NCBI RefSeq assembly: GCF_005943945.1
Contig: NZ_CP040710.1
Coordinates: forward strand, 1,685,001-1,749,000
Direction of reading: 5' to 3'
DNA length: 64,000 nucleotides
From: Aggregatimonas sangjinii
GTDB lineage: Bacteria; Bacteroidota; Bacteroidia; Flavobacteriales; Flavobacteriaceae
The notes beneath the pieces were generated by a model that did not search any database, was not told where the DNA came from, and saw only the letters and a list, made by a program, of their open reading frames with translations. The number at the start of each line of letters is the position of its first letter. The stretch's first letter is position 1. The position numbers and the translations under genes are program-made. This document shows positions 37,969 to 46,640 of this stretch, in pieces.

Positions 37969-38886
37969 ATGTGTCGGTTGGTGTTTTCTGAAAAAAATGA
38001 TACCTTTTACGACACTAACCGTAGGGCATTTATTTTGGGATTTCAAGTAACAGCCGATTTAGTCCCCCTTTTTCGAGGTCTCGTCACTGGGCTACAACCC
38101 TTTGCGGCCGCGCAGGAGGTACGTCTGGTGTTTCAAACGGAGGTCGCGAGTCTGTGTGCTTCCTATAATCCCGAGCAGGTGCTTTCTGAAATTACGGTGT
38201 TGTTGAGCCGTGTCATCACCTTTACCCCGCAATCCTATGCCGTTTTCGTTTCTTTGGGCCAATGTGCCGAGCATCCCGAGCACAGTTTGGTAGCTATTGA
38301 GAATACCGGGGTCGACCTTTCCAAAATGGGCGAAATCCTATCCGCCGTACGCCACGGATTGACTGTCACGCGCTTGGAAAAAGGGACCCGTTTTACGGTC
38401 ATGATTCCCACCAAGGCGAACAGCGGTACTAGCAAAGCCGTTGCACGCAACGGGACCTTGTTGCCAAAGCAGTACCCAATGTACCATGCCGTTATCAATA
38501 AACGTTTGGCATCCTATTTTTCGAATACGGCCAATTTTGAAAGCGCAGCTGAGAAAAAAGGGGCCAGTGAGGGTGTTTTCTTGAAAAAGGTGAATGCGGT
38601 CATCTATTCCCATATGCGCGATGCCGATTTTAAGGTTGATTCCTTGGCCAGTGCGATGGCCTTGAGCCGCACCCAGCTCTTTCGTAAAATAAAGGCCTTG
38701 ACCCAAAGGTCGCCCCAACAATACCTGCGTTTTGTGCGCCTGGAAAGGGCGAAAAAGCTCTTGCAATCCAATGAAAAAGATTTGAATGTCAGTGAAGTCT
38801 GCTACGCCGTCGGTTTTGCCAGTAAAAGTCATTTTACCCGTTCGTTTCAAAAGGAATTCGGGTTTAAACCTTCGGATTATAAATAA
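37969..38886 (+). CDS. AraC-family regulator with degenerate histidine-kinase-like N-terminal domain
   Basis: This 305-aa protein has an AraC-type double helix-turn-helix at residues 200-305 (VDSLASAMALSRTQLFRKIK, VSEVCYAVGFASKSHFTRSF). Its first 150 residues resemble a decayed GHKL ATPase domain: PEQVLSEITVLLSRVITFTP, then VAIENTGVDLSKM and a final GTRFTVMIPTK. This looks like the end of a hybrid two-component sensor that has lost its sensor and phosphoacceptor parts. No receiver domain is seen. It could be a truncated regulator; the start may be at the ATG at 37969. Its targets are unknown. Confidence 0.75.
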   Translation: MCRLVFSEKNDTFYDTNRRAFILGFQVTADLVPLFRGLVTGLQPFAAAQEVRLVFQTEVASLCASYNPEQVLSEITVLLSRVITFTPQSYAVFVSLGQCAEHPEHSLVAIENTGVDLSKMGEILSAVRHGLTVTRLEKGTRFTVMIPTKANSGTSKAVARNGTLLPKQYPMYHAVINKRLASYFSNTANFESAAEKKGASEGVFLKKVNAVIYSHMRDADFKVDSLASAMALSRTQLFRKIKALTQRSPQQYLRFVRLERAKKLLQSNEKDLNVSEVCYAVGFASKSHFTRSFQKEFGFKPSDYK

Positions 38887-39018
38887 GGCCCAAGCGGATG
38901 CGATGGCGTCAAAAAGAAACAAGCGCACAAATTTTTGCAACATCCGGTCAATTTTCGTCCGAATCTCCCCCCTAACTTTGAACAGAGCAATCAATGCCTA
39001 ATATAAAACATACCCAAT

Positions 39019-39417
39019 ATGGATAATCTTAAAAAGAACCGGGAATTTATCCTTCGTTATTTTAATGCCCTCTCGGGGAAGGACAAGACGCGGGAATTAT
39101 GCGAACAATTTACCAACGATGAAAAGCTTTTGGAGCACATTGCTTTTTTTGAAGGCGCCTTTCCCAAATACGAGCTATTTGTCGAAGAGATGGTCACCGA
39201 AGGCAATAAGGTAGTGGTACAGGCCCGTGCGACGGGGGTTCACCAAGGGGCGTTGAACGGTATTCCGCCTACTGGAAAGAAGATGGATCTTCCCTTTGTG
39301 ATCCGCTACACCATCGAAAATGAAATGATCACGGACATGTGGTTGATCGCCGACCAAATGATTTTGATGGAACAGCTGGGGGTCATGCCCAAGCTTACCG
39401 AAGCACCCACCCATTAA
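39019..39417 (+). CDS. SnoaL-like ester cyclase/polyketide cyclase family protein
   Basis: This 132-aa protein has a SnoaL-like fold: a helical start (NREFILRYFNALSGKDK), then FEGAFPKYELFVEEMVTEGNKVVV and LPFVIRYTIENEMITDMWLIAD. Such proteins bind or act on small hydrophobic molecules; the substrate is unknown. It is followed by a second SnoaL-like gene 10 bases on, so the two may form an operon. Confidence 0.8.
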   Translation: MDNLKKNREFILRYFNALSGKDKTRELCEQFTNDEKLLEHIAFFEGAFPKYELFVEEMVTEGNKVVVQARATGVHQGALNGIPPTGKKMDLPFVIRYTIENEMITDMWLIADQMILMEQLGVMPKLTEAPTH

Positions 39418-39427
39418 TTAGCGACCG

Positions 39428-39967
39428 ATGAGAAACGTACTATTTGTTTTGAGTCTGTTGGTGCTTCTATCATGTGGCGAAACGTCGACCACGGATACTA
39501 ATGCGCAGACCACTGCCGAGCTGCAGCAATATAAAGATTTGGATGCTGCCGAAGAAAGCACTCAAAAATTCATTCAGGAGTACATACGAGCCGTGAACGC
39601 CTCGGATTGGAAAACAACGCTACCGAAATACCTGCCGTACGACCCGGAAGCATTTATAGCGGAACACACTGCCTTTAGAACGTCGTTTCCCAATTACGCA
39701 GCAACCATCAAACATTTGGTGGTCGAGGGAAATAGGGGCGTTGTATGGCTCAATGTTACCGCCAACTACGCCAAAACCTACTCCTTAAAAAGCCCTGACG
39801 CCGCCTATGGCGATGATTATTTGAAAGGGATAGAAGCCGAAAACCAAGCACTTTCTTGGGAAGAAGCCTGGTACTTTGATGTGGTGGATGGAAAATTCGG
39901 AAACGAGTGGGATTTTTTAAAGGACAATCATGCGGTGCTCAAGGCCTTGAATGCGGCACAAAAATGA
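39428..39967 (+). CDS. SnoaL-like lipoprotein
   Basis: This 179-aa protein has a lipoprotein signal with lipobox LLSC near residue 16. A low-complexity Thr/Asp stretch follows. Then comes a SnoaL-like domain: EEYIRAVNASDWKTTLPKYL-like opening and VWLNVTANYAK and DGKFGNEWDFL. It appears anchored at the cell surface. It follows the cytosolic SnoaL-like gene on the same strand. Confidence 0.75.
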   Translation: MRNVLFVLSLLVLLSCGETSTTDTNAQTTAELQQYKDLDAAEESTQKFIQEYIRAVNASDWKTTLPKYLPYDPEAFIAEHTAFRTSFPNYAATIKHLVVEGNRGVVWLNVTANYAKTYSLKSPDAAYGDDYLKGIEAENQALSWEEAWYFDVVDGKFGNEWDFLKDNHAVLKALNAAQK

Positions 39968-40031
39968 TATTTCGGCGAAGGCCGATTACGAAAAACAACC
40001 TTGGCCAAAGTCCGTAGGGGCAATCGAAAAG

Positions 40032-40165
40032 GGGCTGTCTTAGAAGTCTGATTTTACTATGTTGTCCCATCGAGCGCAGTCGAGATGTCTTGAACCTCAT
40101 GATCTTATTGTTCTCGACTGCGCTCGAAATAACGGTATAGAAGCCTTTCTATACAGCCCTTTTTA
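40032..40165 (+). repeat. MITE-like repeat with GGGCTGT terminal inverted repeats and internal hairpin
   Basis: GGGCTGT at 40032-40038 is the inverse of ACAGCCC at 40153-40159, followed by five T. Inside, CGAGCGCAGTCGAG (40071-40084) pairs with CTCGACTGCGCTCG (40113-40126). It shares AAGTCTGATT and TCCCATCGAGCGCAGTCGAG with the element at 24544. It lies between the convergent SnoaL-like lipoprotein and leuB genes and may terminate both. Confidence 0.8.
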
Positions 40166-40207
40166 TTTTTCGAAAATCTTTAAGCTATCGACCCGGATGC
40201 TTAGGGT

Positions 40208-41263
40208 TCAAATGCTCGCTGCCAACCAATCCCCGACCTCACTGGTTTTATAGGCCTTGGCGCCATCGGCCAGATCTTCGGTTACAATGCCTTCTGCCAG
40301 GGATTTGTTCACCACGCGGCGGATTTCCTTGGCTTCCTCCGTCAAGCCGAAATCCTCGAAGAGCATGGCAGCCGAAAGTACGGTGGCCAAGGGGTTGGCG
40401 ATATCCTTTCCTGCCGCTTGGGGGTAGGAACCGTGAATGGGCTCGTACAGGCGCGCTTTTTCCCCGATGGAAGAGGATGGCATTAAGCCCATGGACCCTG
40501 AAATGACCGAGGCCTCATCCGTTAGGATATCCCCGAACAGATTGGCGGTAATCATCACATCATAGTCGCTGGGCCACTGTACCAAACGCATAGCGACGGC
40601 ATCCACGAACTCATAGGAGACTTCAACTTCTGGATAGTCCTTTTCCATGGCTTGTACGGTCTCGCGCCATAGTCGGGAAGATTCCAACACATTGGCCTTG
40701 TCCACACAACAAAGGCGTTTTGAACGTGTCATGGCGATTTCAAATCCTTTTTTGGCCAACCGTTGAATTTCGGCCCGGGTATAGGTCATCGTATCAAAAG
40801 CGGTATTCCCGTCATCTTTTCTGCCGCGCTCCCCGAAGTAAACCCCTCCGGTCAGTTCTCGTAAAATCAACAAATCGGTCCCTTCGATACGTTCCCGTTT
40901 CAAAGGTGATTTATCGATTAGGGATGGAAAGGTAAAGGTCGGCCGTACATTGGCGAACAAGCCTAATTTTTGCCTCATCTTCAAAAGTCCCTGTTCGGGG
41001 CGTACTTTGGCCGAAGGGTCGTTGTCGAAGCGCGGGTGGCCGATGGCACCGAACAAGACCGCGTCGGCATTGACACAAATCTCATGGGTCTCGTCGGGAT
41101 AGGGTTCCCCAACCGCATCGATAGCGGCAGCCCCTGTCAGGGCAGGTTGCCAATTCAGGTCGTGGTTGAATTTTTTCGCTACGGCATCACATACTTTTAC
41201 GGCTTGGTCGATTACTTCGGGGCCGATTCCGTCGCCGGCCAATAGGGCAATGTTTAGTTTCAT
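40208..41263 (-). CDS. leuB: 3-isopropylmalate dehydrogenase
   Basis: This 351-aa protein has the LeuB pattern: [15 protein letters not shown] at the start, [16 protein letters not shown] with the active-site Tyr, the metal-binding [11 protein letters not shown] (Asp), and [11 protein letters not shown]-like segment. It decarboxylates 3-isopropylmalate in leucine synthesis. It is last in the order leuC, leuD, leuA, leuB on the minus strand, about 145 bases after leuA. Confidence 0.95.
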   Translation of the reverse strand: MKLNIALLAGDGIGPEVIDQAVKVCDAVAKKFNHDLNWQPALTGAAAIDAVGEPYPDETHEICVNADAVLFGAIGHPRFDNDPSAKVRPEQGLLKMRQKLGLFANVRPTFTFPSLIDKSPLKRERIEGTDLLILRELTGGVYFGERGRKDDGNTAFDTMTYTRAEIQRLAKKGFEIAMTRSKRLCCVDKANVLESSRLWRETVQAMEKDYPEVEVSYEFVDAVAMRLVQWPSDYDVMITANLFGDILTDEASVISGSMGLMPSSSIGEKARLYEPIHGSYPQAAGKDIANPLATVLSAAMLFEDFGLTEEAKEIRRVVNKSLAEGIVTEDLADGAKAYKTSEVGDWLAASI

Positions 41264-41406
41264 TAAAAAAGTTTAGGAGTTTAGTCGTCTTGCCTACGGC
41301 AGACTGTTTATGAGTTTATAGGTGGCTTTCGAAATATAGAATTTTAATACGTTACAAAGTTTTAAAAATGCGAGATTATTAAAGCATACGATTCCCCCTT
41401 TGGGCG

Positions 41407-42924
41407 CTAGGGGGCTATTAAATTCAACATCTTCTCCGTCGCCTTGATCGCACTTACCGTCTGGTCGGAATCCAAGCCGCGGGAGGTGAACTCCTTTCCA
41501 TCCATTTCCCAGGTGATGATGGTCTCGCAAAGCGCATCGGAATTACTTCCGGGTGGAATACGTACGGCGTAGTCCGTTAAGGTCGGCAAAGCCTTTTTTT
41601 GGGAGGCATATACCTTGTGTAGCGCATTCATAAAGGCATCGTACTGCCCATCACCTGAAGCGTTTTCTTCATAGGTCTTTCCATTGATTTCCATGGAAAG
41701 GGTAGTGGAGGGCTGCAAACCTTTCGCGTGGGTGAGTACATAGGACTTTACAAAAACACTTTGCTTGAAATCGGTATCCAACACGTCCGAAATGATGTAC
41801 GGTAGGTCCTCTTTAGTGACCCGTTCTTTTTTATCCCCTAGTTCTATGATACGCGCGGTGACTTTTTTCAGTTCGTCATCGTTCAACGTCAGTCCGAGCT
41901 CCTGTAAATTCTTTTGGATATTGGCTTTCCCGGACATTTTTCCCAAGGCGTATTTCCGTTTACGGCCGAAACGTTCCGGCATCAGATTGCTAAAGTATAG
42001 GTTATTTTTACTATCGCCATCGGCGTGTATACCAGCGGTTTGTGTAAAAACATTATCCCCAACTATCGGTTTGTTCGAAGGAATGCCGACTCCTGTAAAA
42101 GCCGAGACGAGTTTGCTTACTTTGTAGAGTGCTTTTTCGTTGACATTGATTTTCATTTCGGGAAGGAAGTCGTTGATGACCGCGATAGCGCTGGCCATAG
42201 GCGCATTCCCGGCGCGTTCTCCCATGCCGTTTACGGTAAGGTGGAGTCCGTGACAACCCGCTTTTACCGCCTCCATGATATTGGCCACCCCAAGATCGTA
42301 ATCGTTGTGCCCGTGAAAATCGAAATGCATTTTGGGATACTGTTGCACGATTTCGGAAAGGTACTCATAGGTTTCCGTATGGGTAATGATTCCGAGCGTA
42401 TCGGGGAGCAGCACTCGCTTTATGGGCTGAGTGGCTAGAAAATCGAGGTATTCAAACACATATTTCTTCGAGTTGCGCATACCATTGCTCCAATCCTCCA
42501 AATATACGTTGGTAGTTATCCGCTGCTTTTTGGCCTGCGCGATGACCTTGGCAATGGCTTTAAAATGTTGTTCGGGGGTCTTTTTGAGCTGGTGCGTTAA
42601 ATGGTTCAACGAACCCTTGGTCAATAAGTTCTGCACTTTCGCACCGGCTTTTTTCATCCATTCCAAGGAAACCCCGCCATCGATGAAGGTCAATACCTCG
42701 ATTCGGTCTAAATAGCCCTGAGACTTCGCCCATGAGGTGATTTGCTTTACCGCGTCCAGTTCGCCTTCCGAGACACGTGCCGAGGCCACTTCGATACGGT
42801 CGACCTTCAACTCGTCGAGCAATAGTTTGGCCAGGGTTAGTTTTTCAGAGGCGGAAAAGGATACCCCGGAGGTTTGTTCGCCATCCCGTAGGGTGGTATC
42901 CATGATTTCGATGGTTCTTTTCAT
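41407..42924 (-). CDS. leuA: 2-isopropylmalate synthase-type acyltransferase with regulatory domain
   Basis: This 505-aa protein has the catalytic TIM barrel TTLRDGEQ at its start (residues 11-18), metal ligands in FDFHGHNDYDLG (HxH), and a C-terminal LeuA allosteric regulatory domain from about residue 370. The alternative is citramalate synthase (CimA), which shares this layout; gene order leuC-leuD-leuA-leuB favours leucine synthesis. I chose ATG at 42924 (MKRTIEIMDTTLRDGEQ). An upstream TTG at 42939 adds five residues. The 170-base gap upstream to leuD has no gene. Confidence 0.88.
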   Translation of the reverse strand: MKRTIEIMDTTLRDGEQTSGVSFSASEKLTLAKLLLDELKVDRIEVASARVSEGELDAVKQITSWAKSQGYLDRIEVLTFIDGGVSLEWMKKAGAKVQNLLTKGSLNHLTHQLKKTPEQHFKAIAKVIAQAKKQRITTNVYLEDWSNGMRNSKKYVFEYLDFLATQPIKRVLLPDTLGIITHTETYEYLSEIVQQYPKMHFDFHGHNDYDLGVANIMEAVKAGCHGLHLTVNGMGERAGNAPMASAIAVINDFLPEMKINVNEKALYKVSKLVSAFTGVGIPSNKPIVGDNVFTQTAGIHADGDSKNNLYFSNLMPERFGRKRKYALGKMSGKANIQKNLQELGLTLNDDELKKVTARIIELGDKKERVTKEDLPYIISDVLDTDFKQSVFVKSYVLTHAKGLQPSTTLSMEINGKTYEENASGDGQYDAFMNALHKVYASQKKALPTLTDYAVRIPPGSNSDALCETIITWEMDGKEFTSRGLDSDQTVSAIKATEKMLNLIAP

Positions 42925-43109
42925 GCTGTGCTCTCCCAAAGATGCGGGGATTCGGTTTTGTGTTATATTGCGAGTCGCTGTTCCAATACATCCAAACGTA
43001 CTAAAAGCTTTTCAAAAGCGCGCCCTTACGTAATCCGTTCCAGATTGATGAACAGTTTGCTTCGTCACGGAAATGCTCCTCGCAAAGTCGGTCGTCGTGG
43101 TGCGATGTC

Positions 43110-43706
43110 CTAAAGCGGGGTGTTTTTGGCAAAAGCCTCTATATCTTTTTTGATGTTCAACAAATAGTCGATATCATCGAAGCCATGGGTCATATTGCCT
43201 TTCTTGTATTCGTTGATGTCGAAGGACTCGCTTTCACCAGTCGCCAAAATCGTAACTTTCTGTTCCGGGAGGCTCACCTCGAATTCCGTATTGGGGTCCG
43301 CTTCGATGGCCGCGAATATCTTCTGTAGAAATTCAGGGCTCACTTGTACGGGCAACACACCTATGTTCAGGCAGTTCCCTCTAAAGATATCGGCAAAAAA
43401 GCTCGAGATCACACAACGGAAGCCGTAATCATACACCGCCCAGGCCGCATGTTCCCGTGAAGAACCCGATCCGAAGTTTTTACCCCCAACGAGAATCTTC
43501 CCGCTATAGGTCGCATCGTTCAATACAAAATCTTCTTTGAGGGTATTGTCCTGATTGTACCGCCAGTCACGGAATAAATTGTCCCCAAACCCTTCACGTG
43601 TCGTCGCCTTCAAGAAGCGCGCCGGAATGATCTGGTCGGTATCCACGTTTTCGATCGGCAGTGGTACCGCTGTAGTTTTTAGTATTTTGAATTTTTCGTA
43701 GGCCAT
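43110..43706 (-). CDS. leuD: 3-isopropylmalate dehydratase small subunit
   Basis: This 198-aa protein has the swivel-domain signatures: NVDTDQIIPARFLK near residue 20, FGSGSSREHA near residue 78 and NCLNIGVLPV near residue 109. With LeuC it isomerises 2-isopropylmalate. It lies on the minus strand after leuC, with the four-helix-bundle gene in between. It has a gap of about 170 bases before leuA. Confidence 0.95.
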   Translation of the reverse strand: MAYEKFKILKTTAVPLPIENVDTDQIIPARFLKATTREGFGDNLFRDWRYNQDNTLKEDFVLNDATYSGKILVGGKNFGSGSSREHAAWAVYDYGFRCVISSFFADIFRGNCLNIGVLPVQVSPEFLQKIFAAIEADPNTEFEVSLPEQKVTILATGESESFDINEYKKGNMTHGFDDIDYLLNIKKDIEAFAKNTPL

Positions 43707-43710
43707 AATT

Positions 43711-43747
43711 TTATCGCTTTGCGCTATGTGCTCGTCGCTTTGCGCTA
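43711..43747. repeat. short repeat, CGCTTTGCGCTAT twice
   Basis: CGCTTTGCGCTATGTGCTCG is followed by CGCTTTGCGCTATTATA. It lies between the leuD start and the end of the four-helix-bundle gene. A related run, GGCGTAAAGCGAAAGGCGCT, lies on the other side of that gene. Such repeats may be traces of how that gene was inserted. Confidence 0.5.
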
Positions 43748-44095
43748 TTATACTTTATTTACTAGGTTATTGATGCTTCTCTTTGTCTTGTTGACTTCGT
43801 TATCCATTTCTTGATACGTAGCCTCATCGATATATTCTAAATCCCTCGATAGTATTAGAAAGTATTCCAATTCGCTGGCCGAGCCTTGTGAAATAATCAA
43901 AAATCTTTTGAATTCAGCATCAGACTCCCTACCACAGCCCTCTGCAATATTTGAGGGAATGGAGTATGCCGCTCTTCTCATTTGACCTTTGAGTCCGAAT
44001 TCTTCCGATTTTGGAAATCGTTGTGTTTCTTTATACACGGCAAGTGTTATGGCATGCCCTTGTTCCCAAACTTTGTAATTTCTAAAATTTCTCAT
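43748..44095 (-). CDS. four-helix-bundle protein (23S rRNA-IVP-like)
   Basis: This 115-aa protein (ATG at 44095; GTG at 44104 is an alternative) has the four-helix-bundle pattern: FRNYKVWEQGHAITLAVYKE, FPKSEEFGLKGQMRRAA, YSIPSNIAEGCGR and a C-terminal helix. Related proteins are encoded in 23S intervening sequences, but many stand alone in flavobacterial genomes. It splits the leuC-leuD gene order, and is flanked by CGCTTTGCGCTAT-type short repeats on both sides, at about 43711-43747 and 44108-44142. Confidence 0.88.
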   Translation of the reverse strand: MRNFRNYKVWEQGHAITLAVYKETQRFPKSEEFGLKGQMRRAAYSIPSNIAEGCGRESDAEFKRFLIISQGSASELEYFLILSRDLEYIDEATYQEMDNEVNKTKRSINNLVNKV

Positions 44096-44134
44096 AGTAA
44101 GCACTATTTAGCGTAAGGCGTAAAGCGAAAGGCG

Positions 44135-45550
44135 CTAAGCCATTTCTTTTTGCATCAACTCCCGAGGATCCGTGACCCTTCCCGTAACCGCCGCAGCTGC
44201 CGCCACTAACGGACTCGCCAATAGTGTTCTGGAACCAGGACCTTGACGGCCTTCGAAATTTCTGTTGGAGGTACTTACCGCCAGTTTGCCAGGAGGAACT
44301 TTATCGTCGTTCATGGCCAAACAGGCCGAGCAACCGGGTTCACGAAGCTCAAAGCCGGCTTCGGTAAGAATATCCAGAATGCCTTCTTCCTTAATGGCCG
44401 CTTCTACTTTATGGCTTCCGGGTACGAGCCAGGCCGTAACATGGTCCGCCTTCTTTTTGCCTTTTACGATGGAGGCAAATGCCCTGAAATCCTCTATTCT
44501 TCCATTGGTGCAACTTCCCAAGAACACAAAATCGATGGGTTTTCCGATCATCGAATCGCCTTCGTCGAACTGCATGTACTGCAATGACTTCTTATATGTG
44601 GAAGCCCCGCCTTGTACCATACTGGAAGTCGGGATATCATTCGATATGCCCATTCCCATTCCCGGATTCGTACCGTAAGTGATCATGGGTTCGATCAAGG
44701 AACCGTCGAAGGTCAATTCTTTATCGAAAATGGCATCCGGGTCGGTATATAGTGTCTGCCAGTAATCCATCGCCTTGTTCCAGGCTTCCCCTTTGGGTGT
44801 AAATTCGCGTCCTTTTATGTAATGGAACGTGGTTTCGTCGGGAGCGATCATCCCGCCACGTGCGCCCATTTCAATACTCAGGTTACAGACGGTCATACGC
44901 CCTTCCATGGTCATATTGGTGAAAACGTCCCCCGCGTATTCCACGAAATAGCCCGTGGCACCCGAGGTAGTCAATCGGGAGATGATAAACAAAGCGACAT
45001 CTTTTGGGGTAACGCCGTATTGCAATTCCCCTGTAATATTAATGCGCATTCTTTTGGGCTTCGGTTGCATAATGCATTGCGTCGCCAAGACCATCTCTAC
45101 TTCCGAAGTTCCGATACCGAAGGCAATGGCTCCGAAAGCCCCGTGTGTTGACGTATGGGAATCCCCACAAACGATGGTGGCCCCGGGTTGGGTAATGCCG
45201 TATTCCGGACCCACTACGTGTACAATGCCATTTTTTTCATGTCCTAATCCCCAATACGAAATACCATACTCGTTGGCATTCTCCTTAAGCATTTTCAACT
45301 GATGTGCCGAAAGCGGATCAGCGACGGGTAAATGCTGGTTGATGGTCGGGGTGTTATGGTCTGCGGTAGCAAAGGTTTTTTCCGGGTGCATGACCGGAAT
45401 CCCCCTGTTCTTTAATCCCAGAAAGGCGACAGGACTCGTTACTTCATGAACCATATGGCGGTCGATGAACAATACATCGGGCCCGTTTTCAATATGATGA
45501 ACCACATGAGAGTCCCATACTTTGTCAAATAGTGTCTTTTTTGCACTCAT
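44135..45550 (-). CDS. leuC: 3-isopropylmalate dehydratase large subunit
   Basis: This 471-aa protein has the aconitase-family 4Fe-4S cluster Cys residues: GSCTNGR (Cys near residue 347) and GCSACL (Cys pair near residues 408-411). It also has [17 protein letters not shown] and NRNFEGRQG. With LeuD it isomerises 2-isopropylmalate. It is first of the leu set on the minus strand. It has a start ATG at 45550 with about 190 bases before the next gene upstream. Confidence 0.95.
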   Translation of the reverse strand: MSAKKTLFDKVWDSHVVHHIENGPDVLFIDRHMVHEVTSPVAFLGLKNRGIPVMHPEKTFATADHNTPTINQHLPVADPLSAHQLKMLKENANEYGISYWGLGHEKNGIVHVVGPEYGITQPGATIVCGDSHTSTHGAFGAIAFGIGTSEVEMVLATQCIMQPKPKRMRINITGELQYGVTPKDVALFIISRLTTSGATGYFVEYAGDVFTNMTMEGRMTVCNLSIEMGARGGMIAPDETTFHYIKGREFTPKGEAWNKAMDYWQTLYTDPDAIFDKELTFDGSLIEPMITYGTNPGMGMGISNDIPTSSMVQGGASTYKKSLQYMQFDEGDSMIGKPIDFVFLGSCTNGRIEDFRAFASIVKGKKKADHVTAWLVPGSHKVEAAIKEEGILDILTEAGFELREPGCSACLAMNDDKVPPGKLAVSTSNRNFEGRQGPGSRTLLASPLVAAAAAVTGRVTDPRELMQKEMA

Positions 45551-45684
45551 AAACTTTGAATTCTAAGCCTACAAAGCTAAGGAAAGAAGGGCGCTTAGGA
45601 AATTTTTGCGGCTTAAAATTACGACGTTCAACCTAAAAATGGAGTGAAGAAAACTGAGGGAAATGATACGAAGAATGGAAAATA

Positions 45685-45704
45685 CCACATCTTTTTGGAT
45701 GTGG
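45685..45704 (-). terminator. short hairpin after the 155-aa protein gene
   Basis: CCACATC and GATGTGG pair across a short loop, about 40 bases past the stop at 45744. The T run is poor (TATTTTCC), so its role as terminator is uncertain. It lies in the leader of leuC. Confidence 0.35.
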
Positions 45705-45743
45705 AATAACAACATCTTTAATGGGGAACGTGGTGTAGGGGAT

Positions 45744-46211
45744 TTAAAAAGCGATACTTTCTTCTTCCTCCAGCGATGCCCTTCTTGAAAAGTAGGTCGT
45801 GTACACCCCAAATAGGGCGAGCAGCATAAGGGCTCCCAAGAGTATTTTACCACCAATTTTATCCATAAAACCAACTTCTGCCATACCGGCAAGCTCAATA
45901 TTCGCTCTTTGTTTAATGGCCTTTAACTCGCTGTTGGTAAGGACCACATAGGCATCGCTATTGCCGAGGTACCCGACGATTTGAGGTTTCGAATGGGCAT
46001 AGGCCAACCAAAATAGGTGACGGATTTCGTAATGACTCCCAATATCGTAATACTGGCCGTCTGCCAATTGAAATGCCTTATGATCGGGTAAATCCATGGT
46101 ATGGATGATTTTTTCCTTGGTACCGAAAGGCAAGGGTATTTTCGCCCTTCCGAACGATAGTTGGGAAAAAAGTGCGGTGGCTAGGATAAGCAAGGCAAGG
46201 GTCGTTTTCAT
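45744..46211 (-). CDS. secreted/membrane protein, paralogue of 47834-48319
   Basis: This 155-aa protein has a signal sequence (about residues 1-21), an exported beta-rich segment (PLPFGTKEKIIHTMDLPDH, GQYYDIGSHYEI) and a transmembrane helix near the C terminus (ILLGALMLLALFGVYTTYF). The cytosolic tail ends in RRASLEEEESIAF. It clearly resembles the protein at 47834-48319: both share DLPD, the DIGS-Y motif, W-LAY and a DKIGGKI/HKIGGKI joint before the helix. The function is unknown. Confidence 0.72.
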   Translation of the reverse strand: MKTTLALLILATALFSQLSFGRAKIPLPFGTKEKIIHTMDLPDHKAFQLADGQYYDIGSHYEIRHLFWLAYAHSKPQIVGYLGNSDAYVVLTNSELKAIKQRANIELAGMAEVGFMDKIGGKILLGALMLLALFGVYTTYFSRRASLEEEESIAF

Positions 46212-46640
46212 GATCGTGTTTTTAGATTGATGACTCCGTTAAAATGAAACAATAGGATTGTTTTCATATTGTAAAAATCCACGATATCGACATAGCCCTT
46301 CTAGCTGTTTCCAGTGAAAAAAATGATACGGATTTCAGTGTTTGGCCCCATCTCCTTATCGCTGACCTTCGACCTATAAAATAGTAGTCCTTTTGCGATT
46401 CGTTTATTGCAGCGGTAAACACGATTTGATACGGGCATATATTGTACCGAAGGCCGGGGCGCGAACGTTTGGCGACCCTATAAGAACTACACATCCAAAA
46501 ATTTAAACCAGATGGCGAATAAATTGGTTCCAGGCTTGCGCGCGGCATACCTTTATGACAAGAACTGTCTTTTAGGCAGTGTGATATGTTTTTCAACCAA
46601 GAAATGTATCGCCCCAAGATCTGTATTAAACCTACTTGTT
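46212..46640. other. gap without a supported gene
   Basis: A 117-codon frame on the minus strand (46264-46617) and one on the plus strand before 46641 look random: Cys/Trp-rich with no pattern. It probably holds divergent promoters for the flanking genes; none was pinned down. Confidence 0.5.

Noticed and set aside
46264-46617. 117-codon minus-strand frame
   Set aside because: Cys-, Trp- and Arg-rich with no fold pattern; it overlaps the likely promoter area and the false N-terminal extension of the 46641 gene.
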